64,000 nt of DNA from Reinekea marina (GCF_030409715.1 NZ_JAUFQI010000001.1:1-64000), one strand, 5' to 3'; positions 19,573 to 28,254 are shown, numbered from the stretch's first letter. Translations and numbers: made by a program. The notes: generated by a model from the letters alone, not told the origin.

Positions 19573-22398
19573 TTATGGGTGGTGTACCGCGACAACTTTT
19601 TTCCCATTTAACAACAAACCAAGTAAGTCATTCACCTGCTCAGTTGTGACAGTGGCTAGCATAGCCTCACCATTATCATAATCTGTAATATCGCCGCCTA
19701 AAAATAGAATACCGGTTAGATTATTCAAAATACCTGTATTGGTGGCGAGGTTTTGTTTTTCTGATTCCGCCACACGATGACTTGCTTCCAAGACCTCCTG
19801 GTCCGTCAACGGGGTTTCTATCAGTTTTTGCAAGGTTTCATCCAATGCGGTTAGGGCTTCTTTTTCTCGAGCTGGTTCTGTACTCAGGTGAATTTGTAAT
19901 TGCCACTGCTGTTGATCAAAGGTCTGAATACCCTGAGAAACCGCCGTTCCGTATGTGAGACCCGAATCTTCACGTATCGCTTTATGCAAGCGTTTTTCTA
20001 CAGCTTGAATCATCACTTCCGACGCTAAGTAGCGTTGCACGTCAACGGGTAATTCTGTCTGTGCAAAAAGGTAGGTTATGTCGGTTTTTTCTTCAGCTTG
20101 ACCCGCAACGCGGATAAATCGGCTCTCTGTGGTAATTGGTCCCAAGCTTCTGCTAACACTTGGCCCAGGCAATGGCAAACCCGCCAAATAAGTCTTTAAG
20201 GCGGGGGCAACTTGATCTGGCGTTACATCACCCACAATAGCCACTATAACTCCCTGATTATCCTTTAAAATCGACTCTTGCACCGCAACAAGATCAGCAC
20301 TTGTAACCGCAGCAATATCGTCTGGGCTGAAATAGACATAACGTGGATCTTCAACGCCATAAACCGCCGCTAAGAACTGCTTTTCAAATTCATACGTCGG
20401 GGTAGTTTGGTATTGTGCACTGTGTTCCACACTGCTGTTTAAGGTAAGAGCGATCATTTGCTCGTTCAATGCAACATCGGTCAATGAACCAGATGTTAGC
20501 TTTAACATTTGGCCTAGCTGGTCTGCTTGACCGGAAAGTTCGACCCCGCTAGCGTTTCCATCAATAAAGACATTGTAACCAATGCCATCAAGATCTAATT
20601 TATCGAAAAAATCTTGGCCGCTTCGGCCTTCTAGCCCAGAACGAATACGGACCTCACTCCATTGCTCCGAAGCCGCAATGAGGTCATTGCTCATTTGACG
20701 GTTGCCACCAAAAACCATAGTTTGGGTATAGACACGACTCGGTTCAATGTCACTTTGCTTAAGAACGACGGTAATTCCATTCTCTAGCGCCCAAATAAAC
20801 AAACCTTCCTCTTCTGTTAGGTCAAATTCTTGGCTAATGGAGCCTCGGAATTCATAATTAAGCCCTCCCCCTGCAGCAGAAGTTTCAACTGGCGAACTCA
20901 CCTCTTGCTGCCAAGCCTTCGCGTATATTGCGGCCCAGTCTTGCGTCTCAGGTGTGATTGTTTTTGGGTGATAAAAATAGGCGGCCAGGTCTTGTGAACC
21001 GATGGTTTGAGCAATGTAGTGATTGATCTTTTCAAGTTTAACAGCAGCTGCCATTTTTTCCGATTCAATAACCGCGGCATCAATGTCTTCTAACGCCATG
21101 TTTGTGCTTAAAAAGTACATCAAATAATCGGCATGACTCCCGCTATCGGCACCTTGCAACCAGCTTTGAATGTTCTTATTCTGCATAAGAATTTTTTGTT
21201 TGGCCGTTGCAAACTCGGAGGCCGTAATACCATATCGTTGTAGGCGGTTAAGCTCTAGTGTTATATCGTTTAGCGCTTGGTTTTGTTGCCCATCATAAGC
21301 CGTCGCCCATACATTTAGGTATTTAGTTTGTTCAAAGAACTCCCCTATTTGAGAGCCAGCATCAATAATTGCAGCATCTGAAACTTCGCCCAATCGTTGT
21401 AACCTTGCACTTAAAACAGACGTATAGACCTGATCGATAAAATCAATCTCGCGGGCAATTGGCGTGTCTGAGCCATACCGATGTACTGGCAAATATAACT
21501 GCCATTGATGGCTTGTGACATTACTGTCGGTGACACCTTTAAAACGAGATCCTTCTATTGCTACGGCACCTAATGCGTAATTGATTTCAGGGGTTGGCTC
21601 AGCAGTCCAGGGCGTAAAAACAGTATTAATCGTTTCAACCGCATCAAAAACGCCTTCTGGATACACCACAACAAACTCAGCGTTGTCTGGGCGGTACCAT
21701 TTCTGATAATAATCTCTTAGCTGTGTGGCCGTTGCGCTGGCCACGATATCATTGTCGCCAATAGGCAAACGATTCAGTAAATGCGTCCCCTGATACAAGT
21801 CGTTATATTCTTGCAACCAAGACTGCTCTTCTGTTCCAAAGTTAGAACGCCATTCTTCAATGACCACTGGAGCCTCTTTAGACACCTCTTCTTGCGCAAA
21901 GCTAATGGCCGTTGCCCAGTCGTACATTACTTCAAAAGCGGTTTTGATAAGCTCTGGTTGATCGGCGGGAATAGTCAGTTTGTAAACAGTCTCGCCAAAC
22001 GAGGTATGAGCGTTGATATCGCCACCAAAACTCATGCCTGCCGATTCAAAAAACTCGACGATGTCATTTTTAGGAAAGCGTTCAGTGCCATTAAAGGCCA
22101 TGTGCTCAACAAAGTGCGCAAGTCCTAATTCAGTATCCGTCTCAACCAACGAACCTGAGCGTATCCGTAAGCGCAACTCTACTCGGTCACGAGAACCGTT
22201 ATCGGGTAACGTTTTTACATGCCAATCTAACCCATTAGGCAATGTACCACTTTGGATATGCCGATCGGGCACCGCCTGCCATGCTTGCTCAGCGCTGAAA
22301 GAAACGACTTGCGAGCGTTCTGTGGACTGCGATGACAGAACACTGCAACCTGCGAGTACAACTGCAGATAAGGTAGCTCCGATTACTGACTTTTTCAT
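19573..22398 (-). CDS. M16 family zinc metallopeptidase, lipoprotein (PqqL-like)
   Basis: 941 residues, inverzincin family with paired M16 domains. The signal peptide ends in a lipobox (VVLAGCSVL, Cys18), so it is probably anchored in the periplasm. The inverted zinc motif H95-F-V-E98-H99 lies in LAHFVEHMAFNGT, with the third ligand expected near VVIEEWRS. The C-terminal half is the inactive partner domain. It starts 62 bases after the microcin exporter gene on the same strand and may be read from that transcript. A role in microcin processing is only a guess. Confidence 0.9.
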   Translation of the reverse strand: MKKSVIGATLSAVVLAGCSVLSSQSTERSQVVSFSAEQAWQAVPDRHIQSGTLPNGLDWHVKTLPDNGSRDRVELRLRIRSGSLVETDTELGLAHFVEHMAFNGTERFPKNDIVEFFESAGMSFGGDINAHTSFGETVYKLTIPADQPELIKTAFEVMYDWATAISFAQEEVSKEAPVVIEEWRSNFGTEEQSWLQEYNDLYQGTHLLNRLPIGDNDIVASATATQLRDYYQKWYRPDNAEFVVVYPEGVFDAVETINTVFTPWTAEPTPEINYALGAVAIEGSRFKGVTDSNVTSHQWQLYLPVHRYGSDTPIAREIDFIDQVYTSVLSARLQRLGEVSDAAIIDAGSQIGEFFEQTKYLNVWATAYDGQQNQALNDITLELNRLQRYGITASEFATAKQKILMQNKNIQSWLQGADSGSHADYLMYFLSTNMALEDIDAAVIESEKMAAAVKLEKINHYIAQTIGSQDLAAYFYHPKTITPETQDWAAIYAKAWQQEVSSPVETSAAGGGLNYEFRGSISQEFDLTEEEGLFIWALENGITVVLKQSDIEPSRVYTQTMVFGGNRQMSNDLIAASEQWSEVRIRSGLEGRSGQDFFDKLDLDGIGYNVFIDGNASGVELSGQADQLGQMLKLTSGSLTDVALNEQMIALTLNSSVEHSAQYQTTPTYEFEKQFLAAVYGVEDPRYVYFSPDDIAAVTSADLVAVQESILKDNQGVIVAIVGDVTPDQVAPALKTYLAGLPLPGPSVSRSLGPITTESRFIRVAGQAEEKTDITYLFAQTELPVDVQRYLASEVMIQAVEKRLHKAIREDSGLTYGTAVSQGIQTFDQQQWQLQIHLSTEPAREKEALTALDETLQKLIETPLTDQEVLEASHRVAESEKQNLATNTGILNNLTGILFLGGDITDYDNGEAMLATVTTEQVNDLLGLLLNGKKVVAVHHP

Positions 22399-22460
22399 TA
22401 AGGTTCCTTCTATGATTTTAGTAAATAACTAATGGGTAAATATGCTTAGATTGGTTAATA

Positions 22461-24527
22461 TCAATTACTTACAGAATTATTAAGCTGGCCCATATTAATA
22501 GCCAAGTCCGCACTTTTTATAGTTTCAGGGCGATGGGCAACAATAATGCGTGTCACGTCCATTTTCTTTATATTGCTATTCACAACGGACTCACGCTCAA
22601 CATCTAAGTGACTGGTGGCTTCGTCTAGAAATAATAATTTTGGTTCACGGTAAAGTGCTCGCGCTAGGATCACGCGTTGTTTTTGGCCGCCGCTAAGAGA
22701 GGTGCCCATGTCCCCGACCAAGGTATTGTATTGCATGCCAAACTTTAAAATATCTTCATGCACGGCTGCTTTTTGGGCGCATAAGGCTATTTTCTCGAAA
22801 TCGAGTTTAGGATCAAAGCAGGCTATATTGTCAGCTACCGAACCCGACAAAAGCTGATCATCTTGCATCACTGCGGCTATTTGGGTGCGATAATCATCTC
22901 GCTTAGTAATGTCCACTCCATCAACTAAGACTTGCCCGCTATTAGGTTTTAACAAACCCATCATTACTTTCAGTAAGGTAGTTTTGCCGCAGCCACTAGG
23001 GCCGACGATAGCAGCCGATTGACCTGCGGGGATGCGAAAGCTAATATTTTCAAAGATAGAATCGTCTGTTTCAGAATAACGGAAAGTTAAGTTCTTAACT
23101 TCAATAGATCCTTTAACATCAGATAGATGTTGAAGCTTTGAGGTATAACGGTCTACATCTTCGGCTTCGGTAAAGGTTATATCGGCAAGCCGATCAAGAT
23201 GAAGGCCAATCATTTTGAATTCGATGAGCATATCTATTAGCCCATCCATACGGGCAACAAACTGGTTTTTATAGCTCATAAACGCATAGAGCATACCCAA
23301 AGACATTAGGTTACCCATCACCGACGTTGCCAATAGGTATATAACGACTATGTTTTCTATACCAAATAGCAGACTATTTAGGGTTTCATAGGCAATGCCC
23401 CATTTTGCAACGGACACGTCGGTATTTAGAGCTTCAGTGTATTTATTTTGCCATAAATTTTGTCGGTCATTCTCCCGCTGAAAAAGTTTAACCGTTTGAA
23501 TGGCTCGAACAGACTCCATAAAATTAGAATCTTCTTTGGCATGTGCAATTATACTTTCTTCAGATAAGCGACGAAAAGGGCGATAAAGAGCAAAGCGCAA
23601 TAGGGTGTATAGGCCTACGATAACTAAGACCACCAAGGCAACTTTTACAGAGTATATAAACATCGCCGTTAACGTGATTACAGCCATTACGCCATCGACT
23701 ATGGAGCTAACTAAGCCCGTGGTAAGCAAATCTTTAACGGACTGTAACGACCCAAAACGAGAAACAACATCACCTATATGGCGTTTTTCAAAATAGTCTA
23801 AAGGCAACCTAATAAGGTGACGAAATAAATTGGCGGCCATCTGATAGTTCAATTTTGTCGATAGATGCAAGATCACAAAGCTACGCAGAGTATCAGTTGC
23901 GGTTTGCAACAGCATAAGTAAGCCAAACCCCAGCGCCAAGACCAACAACAAACTGCTGTCGTTCCGTAACAGCACATCATCAACAACCGTTTGCATATAA
24001 AAAGGTGCAACCACTGCAAAGAGCTGCAATAGAAAGGACAGCGCCACAATGGTGATTATATTTCGCTTAAGTCCAAAAATACGCTGCCAAAAGTGAGACA
24101 AGGTCAGCTTTTGTCGCACCTCCTTTCTCTCGAATTTTGCAGTGGGTGTTAGCTCAAGCGCAATTCCCGTGAAGTGCGCTGAAAAATCAGTGTGGCTATA
24201 AGTGACTTCTCCGATCGCAGGATCAAGAACCGTAACTTTGTTTTTGCCTACGGCCTTTAAAACAACAAAGTGGTTCATATCCCAATGCAAGATGCAAGGG
24301 AGTTGAAGCTTATATAAATCAGCAAGGTCTAATTGCAAAGCTCGACCCGCTAATTCTAACTTCGCAGAGATATCCATGAGCTGCTTTAAGTTTGTGCCTT
24401 GTGAAGAAATCTTAAATTGATTTCTTAAATTTGAGAGGTCAGATACATAGCCATAGTGGCCCGCAATCATGCCGACGCAGGCAAGTCCGCATTCTGAAAT
24501 TTCCGTTTGTAGTATTAATTTAAGCAT
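22461..24527 (-). CDS. C39-peptidase ABC exporter for double-glycine peptides (CvaB-like)
   Basis: 688 residues, peptidase-containing ABC transporter. The N-terminal C39 domain has the catalytic Cys13 in QTEISECGLACVGM, the His in WDMNHFVVL and the Asp in VLDPAIG. It cleaves leaders after GG/GA. Six membrane segments follow. The ATPase domain has GPSGCGKTT (Walker A), LSGGQKQR (signature) and LLFLDEATS (Walker B). With the adaptor at 26879-28180 it would form a CvaA/CvaB-type system completed by a TolC-like outer-membrane channel, which is not in this window. Confidence 0.93.
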   Translation of the reverse strand: MLKLILQTEISECGLACVGMIAGHYGYVSDLSNLRNQFKISSQGTNLKQLMDISAKLELAGRALQLDLADLYKLQLPCILHWDMNHFVVLKAVGKNKVTVLDPAIGEVTYSHTDFSAHFTGIALELTPTAKFERKEVRQKLTLSHFWQRIFGLKRNIITIVALSFLLQLFAVVAPFYMQTVVDDVLLRNDSSLLLVLALGFGLLMLLQTATDTLRSFVILHLSTKLNYQMAANLFRHLIRLPLDYFEKRHIGDVVSRFGSLQSVKDLLTTGLVSSIVDGVMAVITLTAMFIYSVKVALVVLVIVGLYTLLRFALYRPFRRLSEESIIAHAKEDSNFMESVRAIQTVKLFQRENDRQNLWQNKYTEALNTDVSVAKWGIAYETLNSLLFGIENIVVIYLLATSVMGNLMSLGMLYAFMSYKNQFVARMDGLIDMLIEFKMIGLHLDRLADITFTEAEDVDRYTSKLQHLSDVKGSIEVKNLTFRYSETDDSIFENISFRIPAGQSAAIVGPSGCGKTTLLKVMMGLLKPNSGQVLVDGVDITKRDDYRTQIAAVMQDDQLLSGSVADNIACFDPKLDFEKIALCAQKAAVHEDILKFGMQYNTLVGDMGTSLSGGQKQRVILARALYREPKLLFLDEATSHLDVERESVVNSNIKKMDVTRIIVAHRPETIKSADLAINMGQLNNSVSN

Positions 24528-24628
24528 AAGTTATCTTGATTTTACTTCCTTGTTTTACTTTTTAACGTCGAAACACATAAACCCTATTAATACTTACCCA
24601 ACACCTCTAACAATAAAGTCGGTAGTAG

Positions 24629-24733
24629 CTATATGTAAAAATAACAATTTATTTTTATTGGGTTAATATAAACGAAACTTTTATAGCAAAAATCTCGCCC
24701 AGAAAACAACGAAACTAAGCTTTGTAACTTCAT
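24629..24733 (-). CDS. Possible 34-aa ORF between CPBP and exporter genes
   Basis: The ATG at 24733 has GTGAGG four bases upstream. The product begins MKLQSLVSLFSGRDFCY and has two cysteines and an aromatic end. It lies in very AT-rich DNA where chance ORFs are common. It could be another short peptide of the locus, but no clear leader motif is present. Confidence 0.2.
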   Translation of the reverse strand: MKLQSLVSLFSGRDFCYKSFVYINPIKINCYFYI

Positions 24734-24758
24734 AATACCTCACGTTATTTAGAGGAAA

Positions 24759-25538
24759 TTAAACTTCTTCAAGGCTTCTAATATACCGCGTCGTAAGCCA
24801 GTATATTGAAATACTTGAAGTTACTATTAACATCATCAAAACAGCGATGTTTTCACTTAGGTAGACAGACGCAAGAGTATCTAGATCACCAATAATTTCA
24901 TTGTCTATAAAGAACTGAAAAACCACCAAAAATCCGTTAAAAGTAGCATGAATAAAAATATTATTAGCAATACTTATAGAGCTTATATAGTAAAAGCTTA
25001 AGACCATCGAAAAAACAAATGATCCAATCAGGTCAATATGTACAATTCCAAAAATAAGTGCTACCACAATGATACTAAAAAGAGGCTTCATTCTATTTTT
25101 CAGTTTTTCATAAAGCCACTGTCGAAAGAAAATCTCTTCTACAATTGGAGCAATGATGATGAAGAGAAAAACATCCGAAATGAAATAAGGAATATTACTG
25201 TATTTTAGATTTGAGCCATCCTCAACCAGCCAACTCCAACCCAACACCTCCGTTTGCAAAATTATACAGCAGTAGGAAAAAGCTAAAAGGGAAATAGCAA
25301 TCGGAACAATAGGCATATTGGGGCGAGTACCTACTTCGTCTATATACCTCTTTGGTTCAAAAGCTATTAATAGTAGAAATCCGTATATAGCGAGTACATA
25401 TAAAAGAGTAACTACCCACTCTTTAGACAATGCCAAGCGATCCAAAAGAAACAATGTTATAATTATATATACAATGGAAATATAATATCTATTCTTTAAC
25501 AATCTATCTAATATATTCATTAAATTTTTCCAAAACAT
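24759..25538 (-). CDS. CPBP family intramembrane metalloprotease
   Basis: 259 residues with about eight hydrophobic segments. The Abi/CPBP motifs are all present: E134-E135-IFF-R139 (VEEIFFRQWLY), H167 (IFGIVHI) and H197/N201 (FIHATFN). In bacteriocin loci these glutamic-type membrane proteases act in self-immunity or peptide maturation. It lies between the precursor genes and the exporter, so either role fits. The start could also be the second Met at 25520. DNA here is notably AT-rich. Confidence 0.85.
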   Translation of the reverse strand: MFWKNLMNILDRLLKNRYYISIVYIIITLFLLDRLALSKEWVVTLLYVLAIYGFLLLIAFEPKRYIDEVGTRPNMPIVPIAISLLAFSYCCIILQTEVLGWSWLVEDGSNLKYSNIPYFISDVFLFIIIAPIVEEIFFRQWLYEKLKNRMKPLFSIIVVALIFGIVHIDLIGSFVFSMVLSFYYISSISIANNIFIHATFNGFLVVFQFFIDNEIIGDLDTLASVYLSENIAVLMMLIVTSSISIYWLTTRYIRSLEEV

Positions 25539-25802
25539 AAAATTGTTACACAGAACCGTTTAAACTACATTTAGAAAATTTTCATTTCATTAATTTATTA
25601 TGAATAAAATGAGATTTAATATAGTACTTATCAAAATAATATTTTTAAACTTTAGATTTTATTTTCTAGATTAAACCGATTCCGTGAATATAACACCAGC
25701 ATTTTAAAACTACTAAGTTCTACAAGAGTTCCAAGTCAAACTAATATCATAAACAATTTTTCACTTTAAAATTAGAATAATTCCAAGTGTATATTTACAT
25801 TG

Positions 25803-26048
25803 TCAATTTTCGTTTAGCTTTAATTTTAGGTGTTTTAAAATTTTAGAAACTCTAGTTAACGCATACCAAGCAGAATAAAGTAAGAAGACGTTATTCTCAC
25901 TGTATTCAAAAGACACATTTATGTATACCACGCAACTGAATATGGATAGAAGCAATACTTCAGCAATAAGTCTAGCAGGCTTAACGCCTGCTATATTCTT
26001 ACTTTTGGTGTCCACTATGTCGTACACTTTGGACTTCAGAAATAGCAC
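25803..26048 (-). CDS. Small membrane protein, candidate microcin immunity protein
   Basis: Up to 81 residues. The only starts available are GTG (26048, 26027 or 26015), so the N-terminus is unsure; the longest form overlaps the preceding precursor by 50 bases. There are two hydrophobic stretches (IAEVLLLSIFSCVVYINV and NNVFLLYSAWYAL) and a lysine-rich tail (ILKHLKLKLNEN). Small two-helix membrane proteins directly after a precursor gene are typical of microcin immunity genes. I recognise no family, so the role is inferred from position and shape. Confidence 0.5.
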   Translation of the reverse strand: MLFLKSKVYDIVDTKSKNIAGVKPARLIAEVLLLSIFSCVVYINVSFEYSENNVFLLYSAWYALTRVSKILKHLKLKLNEN

Positions 26049-26178
26049 CTATTGATGCTGCCGTCTTGCTCTTTGAGGACCTTCTAATTTTCTTAGCTGC
26101 CCATTTAACACTCTTAATTACTAGCCTGCCAACACCTCCTCTAACATGGGTGATATCTTCATCAATCAAATATTTCAT
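25999..26178 (-). CDS. Double-glycine leader peptide precursor 2 (microcin-like, 59 aa)
   Basis: The ATG at 26178 shares one base with the stop of the previous precursor (TAATG), and GGAGGAAG inside that gene's end is the ribosome site. The leader is 15 residues, MKYLIDEDITHVRGG, matching the consensus (L at -12, D-I at -8/-7, V at -4, GG). The 44-residue core starts VGRLVIKSVKWAAKKIRR, is strongly basic and has no cysteine. Its start resembles the core of precursor 1 (GRIEAIKRGVKWLG), so the two look like paralogues or a two-peptide pair. Confidence 0.75.
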   Translation of the reverse strand: MKYLIDEDITHVRGGVGRLVIKSVKWAAKKIRRSSKSKTAASIGAISEVQSVRHSGHQK

Positions 26179-26408
26179 TATCTTCCTCCAGTGCAGTATT
26201 TAATTCCACCGTTTGAAACATGGCATGAACCTGAAGACTTTCCGGAGTTAGACTTAGGTTTGGTTAGCATTTTGTAAGCCTTTTCAGCGGCCTTGGATAC
26301 CGCATATCCTGCTGCAGTGTTCCCTAACCATTTCACACCTCTTTTAATAGCCTCAATTCGGCCACCACCAATTACTTGCTCTTGATGAAAATCTGCTAAT
26401 TCTTTCAT
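26178..26408 (-). CDS. Double-glycine leader peptide precursor 1 (microcin-like, 76 aa)
   Basis: The ATG at 26408 follows a ribosome site (GGAAAGGAAAAT). The leader MKELADFHQEQVIGG has L at -12, V at -4 and GG at -2/-1. The 61-residue core begins GRIEAIKRGVKWLGNTAAG, has a small-residue/Lys helical part (AVSKAAEKAYKMLTKPK) and a Ser/Gly-rich end with two cysteines (SCHVSNGGIKYC), which could form a disulfide as in class IIa microcins such as V. It is not a known microcin to me. It is translationally coupled to precursor 2. Confidence 0.78.
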   Translation of the reverse strand: MKELADFHQEQVIGGGRIEAIKRGVKWLGNTAAGYAVSKAAEKAYKMLTKPKSNSGKSSGSCHVSNGGIKYCTGGR

Positions 26409-26441
26409 TTTATTTTCCTTTCCGTTTAAAAAATAACAACC

Positions 26442-26483
26442 CCAGTCATCTTGGCGATTTCCTCAAAGGCTGCTTTGCTTTAC
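26442..26483 (-). repeat. Leader-region repeat A (upstream of precursor 1)
   Basis: On the minus strand it contains CGCCAAGATGACTGG preceded by AGCCTTTGAGGAAAT, about 35-75 bases before the precursor 1 start. A related copy lies at 26761-26801 before precursor 3. It looks like a duplicated untranslated module. Confidence 0.6.
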
Positions 26484-26510
26484 AAGCAAGTGAACCATTT
26501 CACTCCCTCG

Positions 26511-26530
26511 ATTTGCTCTATAGAGCAAAT
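26511..26530. repeat. Perfect 20-bp palindrome ATTTGCTCTATAGAGCAAAT
   Basis: It lies 4 bases past the precursor 3 stop, ahead of precursor 1. There is no U run, so it is not an ordinary terminator. It may be an RNA-stability hairpin or an operator. Confidence 0.65.
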
Positions 26531-26533
26531 TCT

Positions 26534-26686
26534 TTAATACTTATTTAGTCCAACTATCCCTGGCGTCGGCAATGGACGTTTCTGACCGCCTGCTTTTGGC
26601 AATGGTCTGTTTTGGCTTCTTATTACTACCGTACTTCGACCTGCGCCTTTTACTTCTACTAGATTTTTAGTGCCAATATCTTTCAT
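26534..26686 (-). CDS. Double-glycine-type leader peptide precursor 3, Pro-rich (50 aa)
   Basis: The ATG at 26686 follows AAAAGGAAAATAC. The first 15 residues, MKDIGTKNLVEVKGA, match the leader pattern (I at -12, L at -7, V at -4, GA at -2/-1) and have the same length as the other two leaders. The 35-residue core begins GRSTVVIRSQN and contains an imperfect internal repeat, NRPLPKAGG and KRPLPTPG. Arg/Pro-rich cores recall proline-rich antimicrobial peptides that act inside cells. This is the first precursor after the adaptor gene. Confidence 0.65.
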   Translation of the reverse strand: MKDIGTKNLVEVKGAGRSTVVIRSQNRPLPKAGGQKRPLPTPGIVGLNKY

Positions 26687-26760
26687 GTATTTTCCTTTTC
26701 AAGTTTTATTGCTAAACTCGAAAGACCTCATTCCTTTTCGAGTGTTGGTTAGGGGCGCTT

Positions 26761-26801
26761 CCAGTCATCTTGGCGGATATCTCAAGGGGCGCCCCGCTTT
26801 T
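26761..26801 (-). repeat. Leader-region repeat B (upstream of precursor 3)
   Basis: It shares CGCCAAGATGACTGG and flanking bases (about 75% identity over 41 bases) with the copy at 26442-26483. Here it is enclosed by GGGGCGC and GCGCCCC (26757-26792), able to form a 7-bp stem. Confidence 0.6.
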
Positions 26802-26878
26802 GTCACCATCAAACGAGTGATTCTTGTCTGTTCGTTTATCATTTCTAATTTTCACTATTGCAATTATGCAGCCAAGCA

Positions 26879-28180
26879 CTACAACCTACCTTTTAAACTG
26901 AATAGGGGCTCAAATAACCATTCTAATAGGGTTCGTTCTGCTAATTTAATATCGGCTTCTAATGAAATACCTTCTTTAAGGCTCAAAGGTTTTCCATATG
27001 CGTCAATATTCTGCTGGGCAAGCTTTGCAGTCACTCTGTACATGGGTTCTTGAGCATTGATAGCCAAGCCTGTTAATTCATTCGGCAACAATACGGTTTG
27101 AGAGACATTCGTTATCGTTGCATCATATAGGCCAAACTTTTGGAAACTAAAAGCCGAGTAACGTATTTTGACGGCTTGATCTTTTTCAACAAAACCAATT
27201 GCACGGGCGGGCACCAATAATTCTGCCTCAAGCTCGCTGCCCTCTGGGGTTAGAGTAAGCAACGGAATATTACCAAGTGCTTCTTGCCCTTCACTTATTT
27301 GAATATTTGAAACAACACCTGCACTACTTGCCTTTAATATGTACGCTTGCTGGCCATGAAGCTGTGTAATACTTTGCGCAATAGCTGAAAGGCTGGCTTG
27401 CAACTGGTCTTCGCTATCCATTTGCTCAAAGCTTAGAGCCGTGCTTTGCAGTTGAAGTGTTTCTAGCGTTATTTTATGGGCATCTGAAGTACGAGCGATC
27501 TCTTGGAGTTGGGACTTTAACGACAGTACTTTTTCTATGGCTGCATCGACATCGCTTTGAGTTGCTAAGCCCTGATCAGCTAATGACTCCATATTTACTA
27601 GCTGTCTTGAGGCTAAATCAAGTTGTTGCGTTATTAGAGTTCGCTGTTTAGTTAAGTGCTTTAGATCACTCTTTGTAGCCTCTATGCGCTTGTCTAGCTC
27701 ATTCGCCTTACCTGCATATACTTCTGGCAAGCGACCAATTTGATTGGAAAGTGTATGTTTCTGAGATAAAAATTCATCTAACATCAATGTTTCTAGGTGA
27801 TCACCACTGGCTAGAATTTGATCGCCGTTTATCAATACGAGTGCTTGATCTTTAACAACTTTGTCACCTTCTTTTACGAAGATCTGGCGAACTATCCCTG
27901 AGCGCGATGCATATACTTTTAGCACTCCGGTATTGGGTACCAGAAAGCCCTGCACAGTTTCTTTACGCGCATAGCTGCCATTGACTAATAGAACCATAGC
28001 GGCTGTCACAAACAATATGAGGGTGATCGTTATGATGGAATACGACAGTGGCGGGATTACTAGAACATCGCCTAACAGTCTGTCTTGTTGTTTTTCAACA
28101 GCTTGTTTGCGAAATAAACCATGGCGCTCTTCTTTTTGTTCACCAGTATCTAGCGATGCATTGTCCATGTGAGTAGTCAT
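26879..28180 (-). CDS. HlyD/CvaA-type membrane fusion protein of the microcin exporter
   Basis: About 433 residues from ATG 28180 (AAGGG 8 bases upstream). One membrane segment near residue 50-70 (ITITLILFVTAAMVLLV), then a biotinyl/lipoyl-like half (SGIVRQIFVKEGDKV), a long coiled-coil hairpin (about residues 130-270), the second half (SAGVVSNIQISEGQEA) and a beta-barrel. The domain order fits CvaA/MchE/RaxA, periplasmic adaptors that link a C39 ABC exporter to TolC. It is the first gene of the locus and has a candidate promoter upstream. Confidence 0.9.
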   Translation of the reverse strand: MTTHMDNASLDTGEQKEERHGLFRKQAVEKQQDRLLGDVLVIPPLSYSIITITLILFVTAAMVLLVNGSYARKETVQGFLVPNTGVLKVYASRSGIVRQIFVKEGDKVVKDQALVLINGDQILASGDHLETLMLDEFLSQKHTLSNQIGRLPEVYAGKANELDKRIEATKSDLKHLTKQRTLITQQLDLASRQLVNMESLADQGLATQSDVDAAIEKVLSLKSQLQEIARTSDAHKITLETLQLQSTALSFEQMDSEDQLQASLSAIAQSITQLHGQQAYILKASSAGVVSNIQISEGQEALGNIPLLTLTPEGSELEAELLVPARAIGFVEKDQAVKIRYSAFSFQKFGLYDATITNVSQTVLLPNELTGLAINAQEPMYRVTAKLAQQNIDAYGKPLSLKEGISLEADIKLAERTLLEWLFEPLFSLKGRL

Positions 28181-28254
28181 TGCCAATCCCTTTTAAACCA
28201 AATAAAACATGACAAACTCTATTGTCAGTTCTGAGCAATCCTTGCTCGATCTGG

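Noticed and set aside
26734..26828. Short minus-strand frames in the precursor 3 upstream region (for example one starting MINEQTRITRL)
   Set aside because: They are at most 25 codons long, lack a leader motif and ribosome site, and cross the repeat.
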